Shown here piece after piece: positions 1-7,473 of a DNA stretch of 10,205 nt. Where the stretch lies: positions 1-10,205 of the forward strand of contig JANXXV010000662.1 in NCBI GenBank assembly GCA_025350445.1, written 5' to 3'. The DNA is from Bryobacteraceae bacterium. Its GTDB lineage: Bacteria; Acidobacteriota; Terriglobia; Bryobacterales; Bryobacteraceae. Numbering within the stretch: position 1 is the first letter of the stretch; every line of letters begins with the position of its first letter. Position numbers and translations under genes: made by a program. The notes below the pieces were generated by a model that saw nothing but the letters and a program-made list of their open reading frames with translations, was not told the origin of the DNA and ran no database searches.

Positions 1-432
1 CTCTTTGTCGATCAGAATTTGACCCTTGCGATCGAACATCCAAGCCACGCTACCCTCAGCGCCCATGTTGCCGCCCTGCTTGGAGAACATATGGCGGATC
101 TCGCTCACCGTGCGGTTGCGATTATCGGTAGCGGCATTCACTACGATGGCCGCTCCGCCGGGACCATAGCCCTCGTACATAATTTCCTCGATCTGTCCGC
201 CTTCCAGTTCCCCGGTGCCGCGCATGATGGCTTTCTTGATGTTATCGGCAGGCATGCTCACTGCCTTCGCCGCGAGCACCGCGGTGCGAAGACGGGGATT
301 CATATCCACATCCCCCCCGTTTCGAGCGGCGATCATGATTTCTTTGATAATGCGCGTGAAACTCTTTCCGCGCTTCGCGTCCAAGGCAGCCTTTTTGTGC
401 TTGATGGTTGCCCACTTAGAATGGCCTGACAT
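1..432 (-). CDS. yebC: YebC/PmpR (TACO1) family regulator, N-terminal 144 codons
   Basis: Reading the minus strand from the ATG at 432-430 gives an uninterrupted frame to the window edge. It opens with [20 protein letters not shown], the hallmark start of the YebC/TACO1 family, and continues with [13 protein letters not shown] and [24 protein letters not shown] stretch follows at about residues 86-98, then TDNRNRT at about 102-108. The family is usually about 240-250 residues, so roughly the last 100 are outside the window. YebC proteins are cytoplasmic. They were described as transcriptional regulators (PmpR), and more recent work links them and mitochondrial TACO1 to translation of difficult proline-rich stretches. 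An AGAGG ribosome binding site lies at 439-443, six bases before the ATG. In many bacteria yebC is followed by ruvC, but the downstream gene cannot be seen here. Identification is firm; the exact biochemical role in this organism is not. Confidence 0.97.
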   Translation of the reverse strand, partial: MSGHSKWATIKHKKAALDAKRGKSFTRIIKEIMIAARNGGDVDMNPRLRTAVLAAKAVSMPADNIKKAIMRGTGELEGGQIEEIMYEGYGPGGAAIVVNAATDNRNRTVSEIRHMFSKQGGNMGAEGSVAWMFDRKGQILIDKE

Positions 433-482
433 TTCGAACCTCTAACAAGGAAGGATATGGAATGGGGTTAAGCCCAAACACC

Positions 483-511
483 AAGATAGCAAATCGCCTT
501 ACAGATCTAAA
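483..511 (-). promoter_or_regulatory. Candidate sigma70-type promoter of yebC
   Basis: On the minus strand a TTTAGA box (506-511) and a TATCTT box (483-488) are separated by exactly 17 bases. Each matches four of six positions of the vegetative consensus. The predicted start of transcription would leave a leader of about 40 bases before the yebC ATG. That leader contains an imperfect dyad, GGGCTTAACCCC, at 464-475. The position between araC and yebC supports it, but both boxes are weak. Confidence 0.35.
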
Positions 512-555
512 GGGAAAGTAATGGCTTATGCACGTTGAGCCCGGCGGGGCGAGTG

Positions 556-1356
556 TCAAACAGACCGTATCAGTCCATCCGTATGCAGCGCCCGAACCCA
601 TGCCTTCGGCGTTGTACCCAGAACCCCGCGGAACATTTCCACGAATGCCGCTGGCTGGCGATACCCAAGGGCAAAGCTGACTTCTCTCACCGAAAGCCCC
701 GAGACCAGGAGTTCAACCGCCTTCATCAAGCGCACCTGCCGCCGCCAAAACTCGAAGTCCGAACCAGTTTCCCGGCGAAAGATCCGCTGAACTGTCCTGA
801 CGCTTGCACCTGCCGACTCACATAACGCGGCCAGCGATTGCCGCTCTGCCGGATTCCCGATAACTGTGTCCGCAACCGCTCGTGCTCGCGGGTCTTCCGG
901 GAGCGTCACCGATGTCGGCATTGGAAATGCAGTGCTCAACTGCGACACCAGCAGGTCGCGAAAGGCACAATGAAGACGATCCCGGACCCGGAGTTCTTTG
1001 ATGCGCACCGCCTCTACGACCAGTTCGCGCAGCAGGGGCGTGATGTGAAAGACCGTGCATGTTGCCGGCATTGCCTCAGCAAGTCCGCGGCGCATGTACA
1101 GTGTGCGCATCGAGACAGCACCCGGCATCTTGATCGAGTGCGTTGTCCCGGTCGGAATCCATATCGCAAAATGTGGAGGGATCAACCAAAAACTCGGGCC
1201 CGCGGATACTTCCATCACACCGCGGATCGCATAGATGAGCTGATCGGAACCGTGTGATTGTTCGGGCACCGGGAAACCACGGGGATACTCATAAGCAAGA
1301 GTCGAAATCGATACGCCGCGCCTGGGATCGTACTCCGTAATGAAGCCATGTCGCAA
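556..1356 (-). CDS. AraC-family transcriptional regulator with N-terminal cupin domain
   Basis: The 266-residue protein has the two-domain layout of cupin-type AraC regulators. Residues about 30-90 form a cupin/AraC-binding sensor domain, with HGSDQLIYAIRGVMEV, the IPPHFAIWIPTGTTHSI segment and MRTLYMRRGLA. Residues about 155-257 form the double helix-turn-helix: SLAALCESAGASVRTVQRIF as the first helix pair, and LSVREVSFALGYRQPAAFVE with FRGVLGTTPKAW as the second. The annotated start is a TTG at 1356-1354; no ATG or GTG exists in frame upstream before the stop near 1420. The next usable in-frame start is a GTG at residue 30, which would cut close to the cupin. No clear ribosome binding site precedes the TTG. 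The gene is transcribed away from the VOC/methyltransferase pair, so it probably controls that pair and itself; this is inferred from arrangement only. The ligand is unknown. Confidence 0.93.
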   Translation of the reverse strand: MRHGFITEYDPRRGVSISTLAYEYPRGFPVPEQSHGSDQLIYAIRGVMEVSAGPSFWLIPPHFAIWIPTGTTHSIKMPGAVSMRTLYMRRGLAEAMPATCTVFHITPLLRELVVEAVRIKELRVRDRLHCAFRDLLVSQLSTAFPMPTSVTLPEDPRARAVADTVIGNPAERQSLAALCESAGASVRTVQRIFRRETGSDFEFWRRQVRLMKAVELLVSGLSVREVSFALGYRQPAAFVEMFRGVLGTTPKAWVRALHTDGLIRSV

Positions 1357-1365
1357 TACAGATAC

Positions 1366-1394
1366 ATTATGGCGTAATAGTAGTCTTGCGACAA
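1366..1394 (-). promoter_or_regulatory. Candidate promoter of the AraC-family gene, with overlapping dyad
   Basis: The minus strand shows TTGTCG (1389-1394), a 17-base spacer and CATAAT (1366-1371), matching four and five of six consensus bases. Transcription would begin about seven bases further on, near 1359, almost at the TTG start codon at 1356, so the message would be nearly leaderless. The -10 box is part of a 13-bp imperfect dyad (ATTAT-GGC-GTAAT, 1366-1378), which could be an operator. No convincing promoter was found for the opposite, VOC-side transcript. Confidence 0.4.
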
Positions 1395-1421
1395 CGGGGC
1401 CGGCGGATACATCGTTACCTT

Positions 1422-1826
1422 ATGACCGATCAATTCCAACTCTGTGAGCAGCAAATCATCGCGTTTGCCGCCACTCGTGATCCGGACCGGGCAAAGAAGT
1501 TCTACGGTGACACGCTCGGCCTTAGCCTCGTCTCTGAGGAGCTTCCTTGTGCCCTGGTTTTTGACGCACATGGCACCATGCTTCGGGTGACGATTATTGA
1601 CAGTATGAGTCCAGCCGCCTACACGGTGCTGGGCTGGGTAGTACCGGACATGACCCCAGCCGCGAAGGCTCTACAGCAGGCAGGGGTCCAATTCGAACGC
1701 TACCAGGGTATGGAGCAGGACGAACTGGGAATTTGGATGTCGCCGGGGGGTGCCAAAGTTGCTTGGTTCAAGGACCCTGATGGCAATACGTTGAGCATCT
1801 CCCAGCATCGAAGTGTAGTCCCATGA
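1422..1826 (+). CDS. VOC (glyoxalase/bleomycin-resistance fold) family protein
   Basis: The 134-residue product, read from the ATG at 1422, shows one vicinal-oxygen-chelate module made of two beta-alpha-beta-beta-beta halves. The first half has IIAFAATRDPDRAKKFYGDT, LGLSLVSEE and ALVFDAHGTMLRV. The second has GWVVPDMTPAAKALQQAGV, FERY, ELGIWMSPGGAKVAWFKDPD and GNTLSISQ. The residues that usually bind metal in glyoxalase I and fosfomycin-resistance enzymes are not evident: the first strand has Ala/Phe instead of His/Gln, and the DPDGN segment lacks the following Glu. It may therefore be a non-metal or binding-only member. An ATG 36 bases upstream (1386) would add twelve residues unlike the family, so 1422 is preferred, although no good ribosome binding site precedes it. 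The last four bases overlap the methyltransferase start, so the two are translated together. Substrate unknown. Confidence 0.9.
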   Translation: MTDQFQLCEQQIIAFAATRDPDRAKKFYGDTLGLSLVSEELPCALVFDAHGTMLRVTIIDSMSPAAYTVLGWVVPDMTPAAKALQQAGVQFERYQGMEQDELGIWMSPGGAKVAWFKDPDGNTLSISQHRSVVP

Positions 1827-2407
1827 ACTTGATTCATCGCTGGCTTTGTGGTTCGGCACGGTGGAAGAAGGTGGTCGAAACCCACATTCTGCCTTGGACA
1901 CTGGAAGGCCTGGATCTGGGATCGAACGTCCTCGAAGCCGGTCCCGGCCCTGGAGTGTCGACGGATCTCCTCCGCCGCCGCGTAACGCGTCTGACCTGCG
2001 TGGAAGTGGACCACGCTCTTGCGGATGCACTTCGCCGCCGTCAGCTTAATCGGAACGTTTGTGTTGTGTGCGAGGACGCGACGGCGATGTCGTTTCCCGG
2101 CCACACTTTTGACGGAGCCGTGTGCTTCACGATGCTCCACCTTGTCCCTTCCGTAGCGATGCAAGACCGATTGTTGAAGGAGGTTGCGGGAGTCTTGCGT
2201 CCCGGGGGAGTTTTCGCTGCGACCGACAGCCTGTACAGTCGTTCGTTCCGCCTTTTACACCTCTTCGACACAATGGTGGTGGTCGATCCGGCGACATTCC
2301 CAACCCGGCTGCAAGCGGCCGGTTTCGACGACATCGAAGTCGAAACCATGAGACCGTACGCATTCCGATTTCGGGCGCGAAAGCCCGGTCCGGGATTGCC
2401 TGGTTAA
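1823..2407 (+). CDS. Class I SAM-dependent methyltransferase
   Basis: The 194-residue protein has the Rossmann-type methyltransferase signature in order. The glycine-rich motif I is VLEAGPGPGVSTDLL (37-50). The acidic end of strand 2 is VEVD (60-63). The EDATAMSF segment (84-91) should contact the adenine, FDGAVCFTMLHLV (96-108) is strand 4, and the post-motif loop VLRPGGVFAATDS is at 124-136. A closing ETMRPYAFRFRARKP strand gives the usual seven-stranded sheet. It resembles the small methyltransferases often labelled UbiE/Methyltransf_11. The start ATG overlaps the VOC stop (ATGA, 1823-1826), so translational coupling is likely and both probably act on one compound or one stress. The acceptor substrate cannot be inferred. 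Confidence 0.92.
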   Translation: MNLIHRWLCGSARWKKVVETHILPWTLEGLDLGSNVLEAGPGPGVSTDLLRRRVTRLTCVEVDHALADALRRRQLNRNVCVVCEDATAMSFPGHTFDGAVCFTMLHLVPSVAMQDRLLKEVAGVLRPGGVFAATDSLYSRSFRLLHLFDTMVVVDPATFPTRLQAAGFDDIEVETMRPYAFRFRARKPGPGLPG

Positions 2408-2408
2408 A

Positions 2409-2428
2409 CGGCTGCTGAGGGAAAGCCG
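2409..2428. terminator. Weak inverted repeat between convergent genes, possible bidirectional terminator
   Basis: CGGCT at 2409-2413 is complementary to AGCCG at 2424-2428, with a ten-base loop. It fills almost the whole 25-bp gap between the methyltransferase stop and the UPF0182 stop, where a shared terminator would be expected. The stem is only 5 bp and there is no T-run on either side, so this is a weak candidate. Confidence 0.2.
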
Positions 2429-2432
2429 ATAT

Positions 2433-5174
2433 CTACCGCCGTCCAGCCGCGGCTTCCACCGCTTCCAGTTCCTTCCCGGCCTCGGCCCACTTGCCCTGGG
2501 CCGACAGCTCCCGAAACCGCTTCAAGTGATTCCGGATAGCGTCCAGCCGTGGATCTCCCGTCGGCTTCGACTCCACTGACACGGGTACCTTAGACGATGT
2601 TACCTGAGTGGTCTCAGGCAGCGCCCCCGTCCCGCCAGCCAGCTCAGCCAGCGCCTGTTCGTACGTATCCCGGTAGATGATCGTGTTCCCCATCGCGATC
2701 ACCACCTTCTTTAACTGCGGCATCCGCGCCTGCGAACTCTGGATATAGATCGGCTCCACATAAAGGAACGTGTCCTCAATAGGCAGCACCAGCATCTGGC
2801 CGCGCAACACCGACGACCCCTGCTGATTCCACAGCGTCAGATCTTTCGAAATATTCTGATCCGAGTCGATCTTCGCCTCAATCTGCAGCGGCCCGTAAAT
2901 CAGGTTCTGCTTCGAAAGCAACAGCACCACGATCTCCCCCAGATGTTCGCCGTCGCACCGCGCCATCATCAGCCCGATCAGATTGTCTTTACTCCGCGGC
3001 GTGAACGATTGCAACAGCAGAAACTCAGACTGAGTTTCACCGGGCACGGTGGCAATCACGTAAGTCGGCTGCACGGCATCGGTCTGCTTGCTTTGTCCCG
3101 AGAGATTCTTTGCGATGTCCCACAGATCCTCCTTGTTGTAAAAGGAATCGGGGTTCTGCATGTGGTAAGTCCGATAGATTTCAGCTTGCGCCCGGAACAG
3201 CAGCTCCGGATACCGGACATGCTTGCGAAGATCCGGCGGCATCTCACCGGACGGCCGGAACAGCTTCGGGAAAATCGCCTGCCAGGCCTGAATGATGGGA
3301 TCGGCGGAATCGAAGACATAGAGCGACACGTGTCCGTCGTAGGCGTCCACGGTCGCCTTCACCGAGTTCCGGATGTAGTTGACAGTTCCCATGTCGCCAA
3401 GCTGCACCATTCGCGAATACGGGTGATTGCTCGAGGTGGTGTACCCATCCACCATCCAAACCATGCGGCCGGCATCGGTTACTACCAGGTATGGGTCGCC
3501 ATCCCATTCAATGAAATTCGCGATGGTCTCCAGCCGGCGGCGCACATCGCGGCGGATCAGCATGCGGCTCTCATTTGTGAAGTAGCTGGTCAGCAGAATC
3601 TTCCAGTCGCCGAATTCGACAGCGGCGGCGAGGCGCATCGGGAACGACGAGATGGGAATTCCGCCTTTCCCTTCGTATTGGCTGTGTACGTTGTCGGCGC
3701 CGGCCGGATAGTTGAACTCAGGCTGGCTGGTCCGCACGAACACCGGCTCGTGCGTCTGCTCGCCATAGTAGAGTTCCGGACGCGTCAGTTTCAGGCTCGA
3801 TGTATTCACCTTTGGGGGTGCATCCTGGATAATCAGCTGGGGCTGGCCGCTTGGTGTAATCCGGTTCGCTTCAGCCATCACCAAGCCGTATCCGTGAGTG
3901 TAGATAAAATGCGGGTTGATCCAATTAGCGCGCGCATCCGCCAGTTGCTCCACGTCAAGCTCGCGGGCAGCCAGCATCACCTGGCGAATTTGACCGTCAA
4001 GCTGATAGCGATCCACGTCGGTGCTCTTGAATACGTAATACTGCCGCAATGCCTGAATTTGCGTGATGGTATCGTGAAAGGCGCGCCAGTCCCAGAGCCG
4101 CACGTTATCCAGCGCCTGCTTGTGCTTCGCCACGTCGATCCGCGATTCCAATTTCGCCGGGTACTGTTTCTCGATGACCTTACCTTCGATGCCAAAGGCG
4201 GCCCGCGTGGCCTCGATGTGGCGGGCGATATATGGCCGCTCCATCGAGATCTCATTCGGGCGCACGTATACCGCGGACACAATACCGGGGATGATGAATT
4301 GCAACACCGGAACAATGACCAGGGCGGCGGCAAAACGAAGGCGTCCGATCCAGACGAAGACGATGGCAACGGCACAGGCAACGATGGAAGCATATCGCAG
4401 TGGAAGATCGATGTTCTGGTTGACGTAGTCGATTCCCACCATGAAGCGATGGTCGTTCAGAAGCATGCTGTAGCGGCTCAAATAGAAGCGGCCCGCCATC
4501 GCGATCAGCAGCACAGTCGCGGCCCCGCGCAGATAGAACGACTCCATCGCACCCTGGAGACGAAGATCGCGCAAATCGAACGAAAGCCCTTCCTCCCTTA
4601 CCTGCGGGAACACATGACGCAGTTGCCAACCACGGGCGGTCAGCCAATAGACCAGCAGCGCGAAGAAGGTGACGCCGACCACCAAACCGAGCAGATCGGA
4701 GTAAAAGGGAAGATCGAACAGATAGAACGGCAGCGGCCGGCCGAAGACAGGATCGTGCCACGCTGCAATGTTAGACGGCGCGTTAGCCGCTACCGCGCGT
4801 CCACCCGCGTATCGCACCACCGTCCAGGAGTCGATGCTGCCCAGCGCGATGAAGAGCGAAAGAAGGAACAACGCAACGGCGGATAGCTTGGAGTAAAGCG
4901 GAAAATCGCCCAGCCGCGCACCGGCGAACTTCACGCCGCGCGCATGGCCAATCCACAACACAACGAACACCAGAATGGTCGCGGCCACCAGCGGCCCTAT
5001 GCCGTACAGCAGCATGCTGGTCCAGGTGCCCACCTGGTCCAGTTCTTTCCACCACTCGTATTCAATGGTGTAGGAAGCGATATTTCGCGAACCAATCAGA
5101 ATGACAAACAGCAGCGCGATGAAAAAGAACTTCCGTTGCGGTCGCGGCCTTCGCGGGATCTCTCTCAACACCAT
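2433..5174 (-). CDS. UPF0182 family (COG1615) integral membrane protein
   Basis: The 913-residue protein carries the features of the uncharacterised UPF0182 family. An N-terminal membrane domain has about seven predicted helices, near residues 15-33, 53-76, 96-114, 160-179, 215-232, 259-277 and 280-302. A large, probably extracytoplasmic, soluble domain follows. Family motifs include DPVFGRPLPFYLFDLPFY (141-158), STDVDRYQLDG (384-394), ARELD (403-407) and NPHFIYTHGYGLVMAEAN (420-437). The last 60 residues are charged and helical and end in a short segment resembling a TPR helix pair. A GGAG ribosome binding site lies at 5183-5186, eight bases before the ATG. The gap to the preceding pyrC stop is 16 bp, so it is probably co-transcribed with the pyr genes. 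Length is in the family's usual range of about 900-1000. The biochemical function of the family is unknown, and nothing in the sequence suggests a link to pyrimidines. Confidence 0.95.
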   Translation of the reverse strand: MVLREIPRRPRPQRKFFFIALLFVILIGSRNIASYTIEYEWWKELDQVGTWTSMLLYGIGPLVAATILVFVVLWIGHARGVKFAGARLGDFPLYSKLSAVALFLLSLFIALGSIDSWTVVRYAGGRAVAANAPSNIAAWHDPVFGRPLPFYLFDLPFYSDLLGLVVGVTFFALLVYWLTARGWQLRHVFPQVREEGLSFDLRDLRLQGAMESFYLRGAATVLLIAMAGRFYLSRYSMLLNDHRFMVGIDYVNQNIDLPLRYASIVACAVAIVFVWIGRLRFAAALVIVPVLQFIIPGIVSAVYVRPNEISMERPYIARHIEATRAAFGIEGKVIEKQYPAKLESRIDVAKHKQALDNVRLWDWRAFHDTITQIQALRQYYVFKSTDVDRYQLDGQIRQVMLAARELDVEQLADARANWINPHFIYTHGYGLVMAEANRITPSGQPQLIIQDAPPKVNTSSLKLTRPELYYGEQTHEPVFVRTSQPEFNYPAGADNVHSQYEGKGGIPISSFPMRLAAAVEFGDWKILLTSYFTNESRMLIRRDVRRRLETIANFIEWDGDPYLVVTDAGRMVWMVDGYTTSSNHPYSRMVQLGDMGTVNYIRNSVKATVDAYDGHVSLYVFDSADPIIQAWQAIFPKLFRPSGEMPPDLRKHVRYPELLFRAQAEIYRTYHMQNPDSFYNKEDLWDIAKNLSGQSKQTDAVQPTYVIATVPGETQSEFLLLQSFTPRSKDNLIGLMMARCDGEHLGEIVVLLLSKQNLIYGPLQIEAKIDSDQNISKDLTLWNQQGSSVLRGQMLVLPIEDTFLYVEPIYIQSSQARMPQLKKVVIAMGNTIIYRDTYEQALAELAGGTGALPETTQVTSSKVPVSVESKPTGDPRLDAIRNHLKRFRELSAQGKWAEAGKELEAVEAAAGRR

Positions 5175-5190
5175 AATTTAGACTCCAGTA

Positions 5191-6483
5191 CTACTCGGCT
5201 TGCCAGACAATGGAACCGTTTACGATTGTGGCCACAGGGCCGCCACGAAACTCCCGGCCATCAAACGGCGAATTTCTGCTTTTAGAAAGCGACCGGTTTA
5301 CATCATACGTCCATTTGCGCTCCGGATCGAAAATGGTGACGTCCGCAATTCCGCCGGCAGCCAGCACGCCGCGATCCTTCAGCAGCAGAACTTTGGCCGG
5401 CCCGGTGGTGTAAAGCGCAATCATTTTCATCAACGAAATCCTGCCCGTGTGCAGCAATTCACCGGTGGTCAGGCCGATGGCGGTCTCAAGGCCGGTGATG
5501 CCGAACGGACACTTCTCAAACTCCTGCATCTTCTCGCTGCCTGGATGCGGAGCATGGTCGGTCGCGAGTACATCAATGGCTCCGGAAACGATGCCGTCCA
5601 CCACGGCGTGTACGTCTTCCTTCGATCGCAACGGCGGCTTCATCTTGTAATTGCTGTCGTACGGCAGCATATCGGAATCGGCTATCGCGAAATGGTGCGG
5701 GGTGGATTCGCAGGTTACCTTCAAACCCCGCGCCTTGGCGAAGGCCACCATCGCCACCGAATTGCGCGCCGAAATGTGCGCCACATGATAGCGCGCGCCG
5801 GTTACTTCAGCCAGCAGGATGTCGCGCGCCACCATCACATCTTCCGAACACGACGGAATGCCGCGCAGGCCAAGCTTCACCGATTCCAAGCCCTCATGCA
5901 TGTCGCCGCCGGCGCTGAGATGCAGGTCTTCGCAATGATCGATCACCGGCAGATCGAACGCACTAGCCGTCTCCATGGCGCGCCGCATCACGCGCGCATT
6001 CATCACCGGCCTGCCATCGTCTGAAATGGCCACCACGCCGGCCGCTTTCATGGAACCGATGGCCGCCAGTTCTTCGCCCGCGCTGCCCTTGGTAATGGCG
6101 CCGATGGGAAACACGTTTACCACCGCGCGCAGCCGGGCGCGCTCCACAATGTAGCTGGTGACGGTGGCGCTATCGTTCACCGGATTCGTATTCGGCATGC
6201 AGCAGACGGACGTGAAGCCGCCGGCCGCCGCCGCGCGGGAGCCGCTCTCAATCGTCTCGGCATGTTCAAAGCCCGGATCGCGCAGGTGGACGTGCATATC
6301 GATGAAGCCCGGTGCGACAATCATTCCCGACGCGTCGAACTGCGTGGCGCCGGGAGCGGAAAGATTTACGCCGATCCCGGCTACATGCCCGTCCACCAGC
6401 AGGACGTCCGCAGTGCTGTCGAAACCACTAGCGGGGTCCATCACCCGCCCATTCCTGATTAGAAGTTTTCCCATGCGAGGCAT
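5191..6483 (-). CDS. pyrC: Dihydroorotase, class I
   Basis: The enzyme catalyses the reversible cyclisation of N-carbamoyl-L-aspartate to L-dihydroorotate, the third step of de novo UMP synthesis, in the cytoplasm. The 430-residue amidohydrolase has the complete active site: HVHLRDPG (64-71, with H64, H66 and R68), the Asp of SDDG at about 155, IDHCED (H183), HVAHIS (H236) and the catalytic Asp in ATDHAPHPG (D309). The MPNTNP segment (96-101) is also present. This makes it an active enzyme and not the inactive pseudo-dihydroorotase found with some aspartate carbamoyltransferases. The ATG at 6483 directly abuts the pyrB stop codon; a second in-frame ATG three codons later (6474) is an equally possible start, since neither has a clear ribosome binding site. 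Class I enzymes of this kind can form a complex with PyrB, as in Aquifex. Whether that happens here is inference. Confidence 0.97.
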   Translation of the reverse strand: MPRMGKLLIRNGRVMDPASGFDSTADVLLVDGHVAGIGVNLSAPGATQFDASGMIVAPGFIDMHVHLRDPGFEHAETIESGSRAAAAGGFTSVCCMPNTNPVNDSATVTSYIVERARLRAVVNVFPIGAITKGSAGEELAAIGSMKAAGVVAISDDGRPVMNARVMRRAMETASAFDLPVIDHCEDLHLSAGGDMHEGLESVKLGLRGIPSCSEDVMVARDILLAEVTGARYHVAHISARNSVAMVAFAKARGLKVTCESTPHHFAIADSDMLPYDSNYKMKPPLRSKEDVHAVVDGIVSGAIDVLATDHAPHPGSEKMQEFEKCPFGITGLETAIGLTTGELLHTGRISLMKMIALYTTGPAKVLLLKDRGVLAAGGIADVTIFDPERKWTYDVNRSLSKSRNSPFDGREFRGGPVATIVNGSIVWQAE

Positions 6484-7392
6484 CTATTGCAGAATCTTTT
6501 CAAGCACAGCCATCCGGACCGAAATGCCATTTTCCACCTGATTGAGAATCACCGAGCGCTGCGAATCGGCAACGTCGGACGAGATTTCGCGTCCGCGATT
6601 GATCGGGCCGGGGTGCATCACGATAACGTCCGGCTTGGCCAACGCAATGTGATCCAGCCGCAATCCGTAAAAACGGAAGTACTCGCCCACCGGATAGGAA
6701 GTTTCATGCTGGCGTTCCAATTGGACGCGCAGCATCATGATTACATCGGCATCGCGAATGGCTTCGCGAATATTGTGTTCCAGTGTTACGCCGGGAGCGA
6801 TTTCCGCCAGTTCGCGAGGCAGCAGCGACGCCGGTCCGCAGAGGACAATATCGACACCGAACTTCGATAGCAGATGTATGTTCGACCGCGCCACACGGCT
6901 ATGCGCAATGTCGCCGATGATCGCAACGCGAAGTCCGTCCAGCCGGCCGCGCCGATCCAGAATTGTACGGGCATCCAGCAACGCCTGGGTGGGATGCTCA
7001 TGCGTGCCATCGCCGGCATTCACGATGGGTATCGGCAGGTAGCGGGAGAGAAAATGCGGTGCTCCCGATGCCGCGTGGCGCATCACAATGGCATCCGGAC
7101 GCATGGCCGCAAGCGTGTTGAGCGTATCGACCAGCGATTCGCCTTTGGAAACGCTGGATGCCGAAGCAGTAATAGACACCGAGTCCGCGCCCAGGCATTT
7201 CGCCGCAATCTCAAAGCTGATGCGGGTACGCGTCGAAGCTTCAAAAAACAGGTTGACCACCATCTTTCCGCGCAGGGTATTCATGCGTTTAAAAGATTCG
7301 TTCCGCAGGGGCTGGAAGTACTTGGCGCGATCGAGAATGACTTCAATGTCGGGACGTTGCAATCCCTGAATTCCCAGCAGGCCCCGATTCAT
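6484..7392 (-). CDS. pyrB: Aspartate carbamoyltransferase catalytic chain
   Basis: It joins carbamoyl phosphate and aspartate to form N-carbamoyl-L-aspartate, the committed step of pyrimidine synthesis. The 302 residues match the normal length of the catalytic chain. Signatures in order are [12 protein letters not shown] (50-61), which binds carbamoyl phosphate, SKGES (82-86) with the lysine reaching in from the neighbouring subunit, and MRHAASG (104-110). They continue with [16 protein letters not shown] (125-140), [12 protein letters not shown] (160-171), the aspartate-binding LRVQLER segment (221-227) and HPGPINRG (260-267). All key residues are present. No regulatory chain (pyrI) gene is in the window, so allosteric control of the E. 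coli type is not indicated. The stop TAG is immediately followed by the pyrC ATG. The start codon sits beside a GC-rich leader structure described separately; a poor AGGGG ribosome binding site lies twelve bases upstream. Confidence 0.97.
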   Translation of the reverse strand: MNRGLLGIQGLQRPDIEVILDRAKYFQPLRNESFKRMNTLRGKMVVNLFFEASTRTRISFEIAAKCLGADSVSITASASSVSKGESLVDTLNTLAAMRPDAIVMRHAASGAPHFLSRYLPIPIVNAGDGTHEHPTQALLDARTILDRRGRLDGLRVAIIGDIAHSRVARSNIHLLSKFGVDIVLCGPASLLPRELAEIAPGVTLEHNIREAIRDADVIMMLRVQLERQHETSYPVGEYFRFYGLRLDHIALAKPDVIVMHPGPINRGREISSDVADSQRSVILNQVENGISVRMAVLEKILQ

Positions 7393-7394
7393 AC

Positions 7395-7442
7395 CGGGCG
7401 GGTGCCCCTTTTGCTTAACCGTGGCCCATGGGGGGCCGCCCG
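7395..7442 (-). promoter_or_regulatory. GC-rich leader structure ahead of pyrB, possible translational control
   Basis: In the pyrB message CGGGCGG (7442-7436) can pair with CCGCCCG (7401-7395), seven G-C pairs ending two bases before the ATG. A competing hairpin pairs 7433-7437 with 7423-7427 (GGCCC/GGGCC, five-base loop) and shares two bases with the first stem, so the two exclude each other. The AGGGG ribosome binding site (7405-7409) lies in the loop of the long stem. Such a fold could hinder initiation on pyrB. No match to the Bacillus PyrR-binding consensus was seen, so the link to PyrR is speculative. Confidence 0.3.
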
Positions 7443-7473
7443 TCTTGCCCGCGCGGAATGTTTCATATTGTTA

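Noticed and set aside
19..429. A 136-codon plus-strand open frame at the left edge
   Set aside because: The opposite strand encodes the unmistakable N-terminus of YebC; this frame is its shadow.
539..550. GCCC/GGGC hairpin just after the AraC-family gene as a terminator
   Set aside because: The stem is only four pairs with no T-run in the direction of transcription.
2943..4886. A 647-codon open frame on the plus strand, antisense to the UPF0182 gene
   Set aside because: It lies wholly inside a well-supported gene, its translation is rich in Arg, His and Gln with no recognisable motif, and long antisense frames are expected from the codon bias of this DNA.
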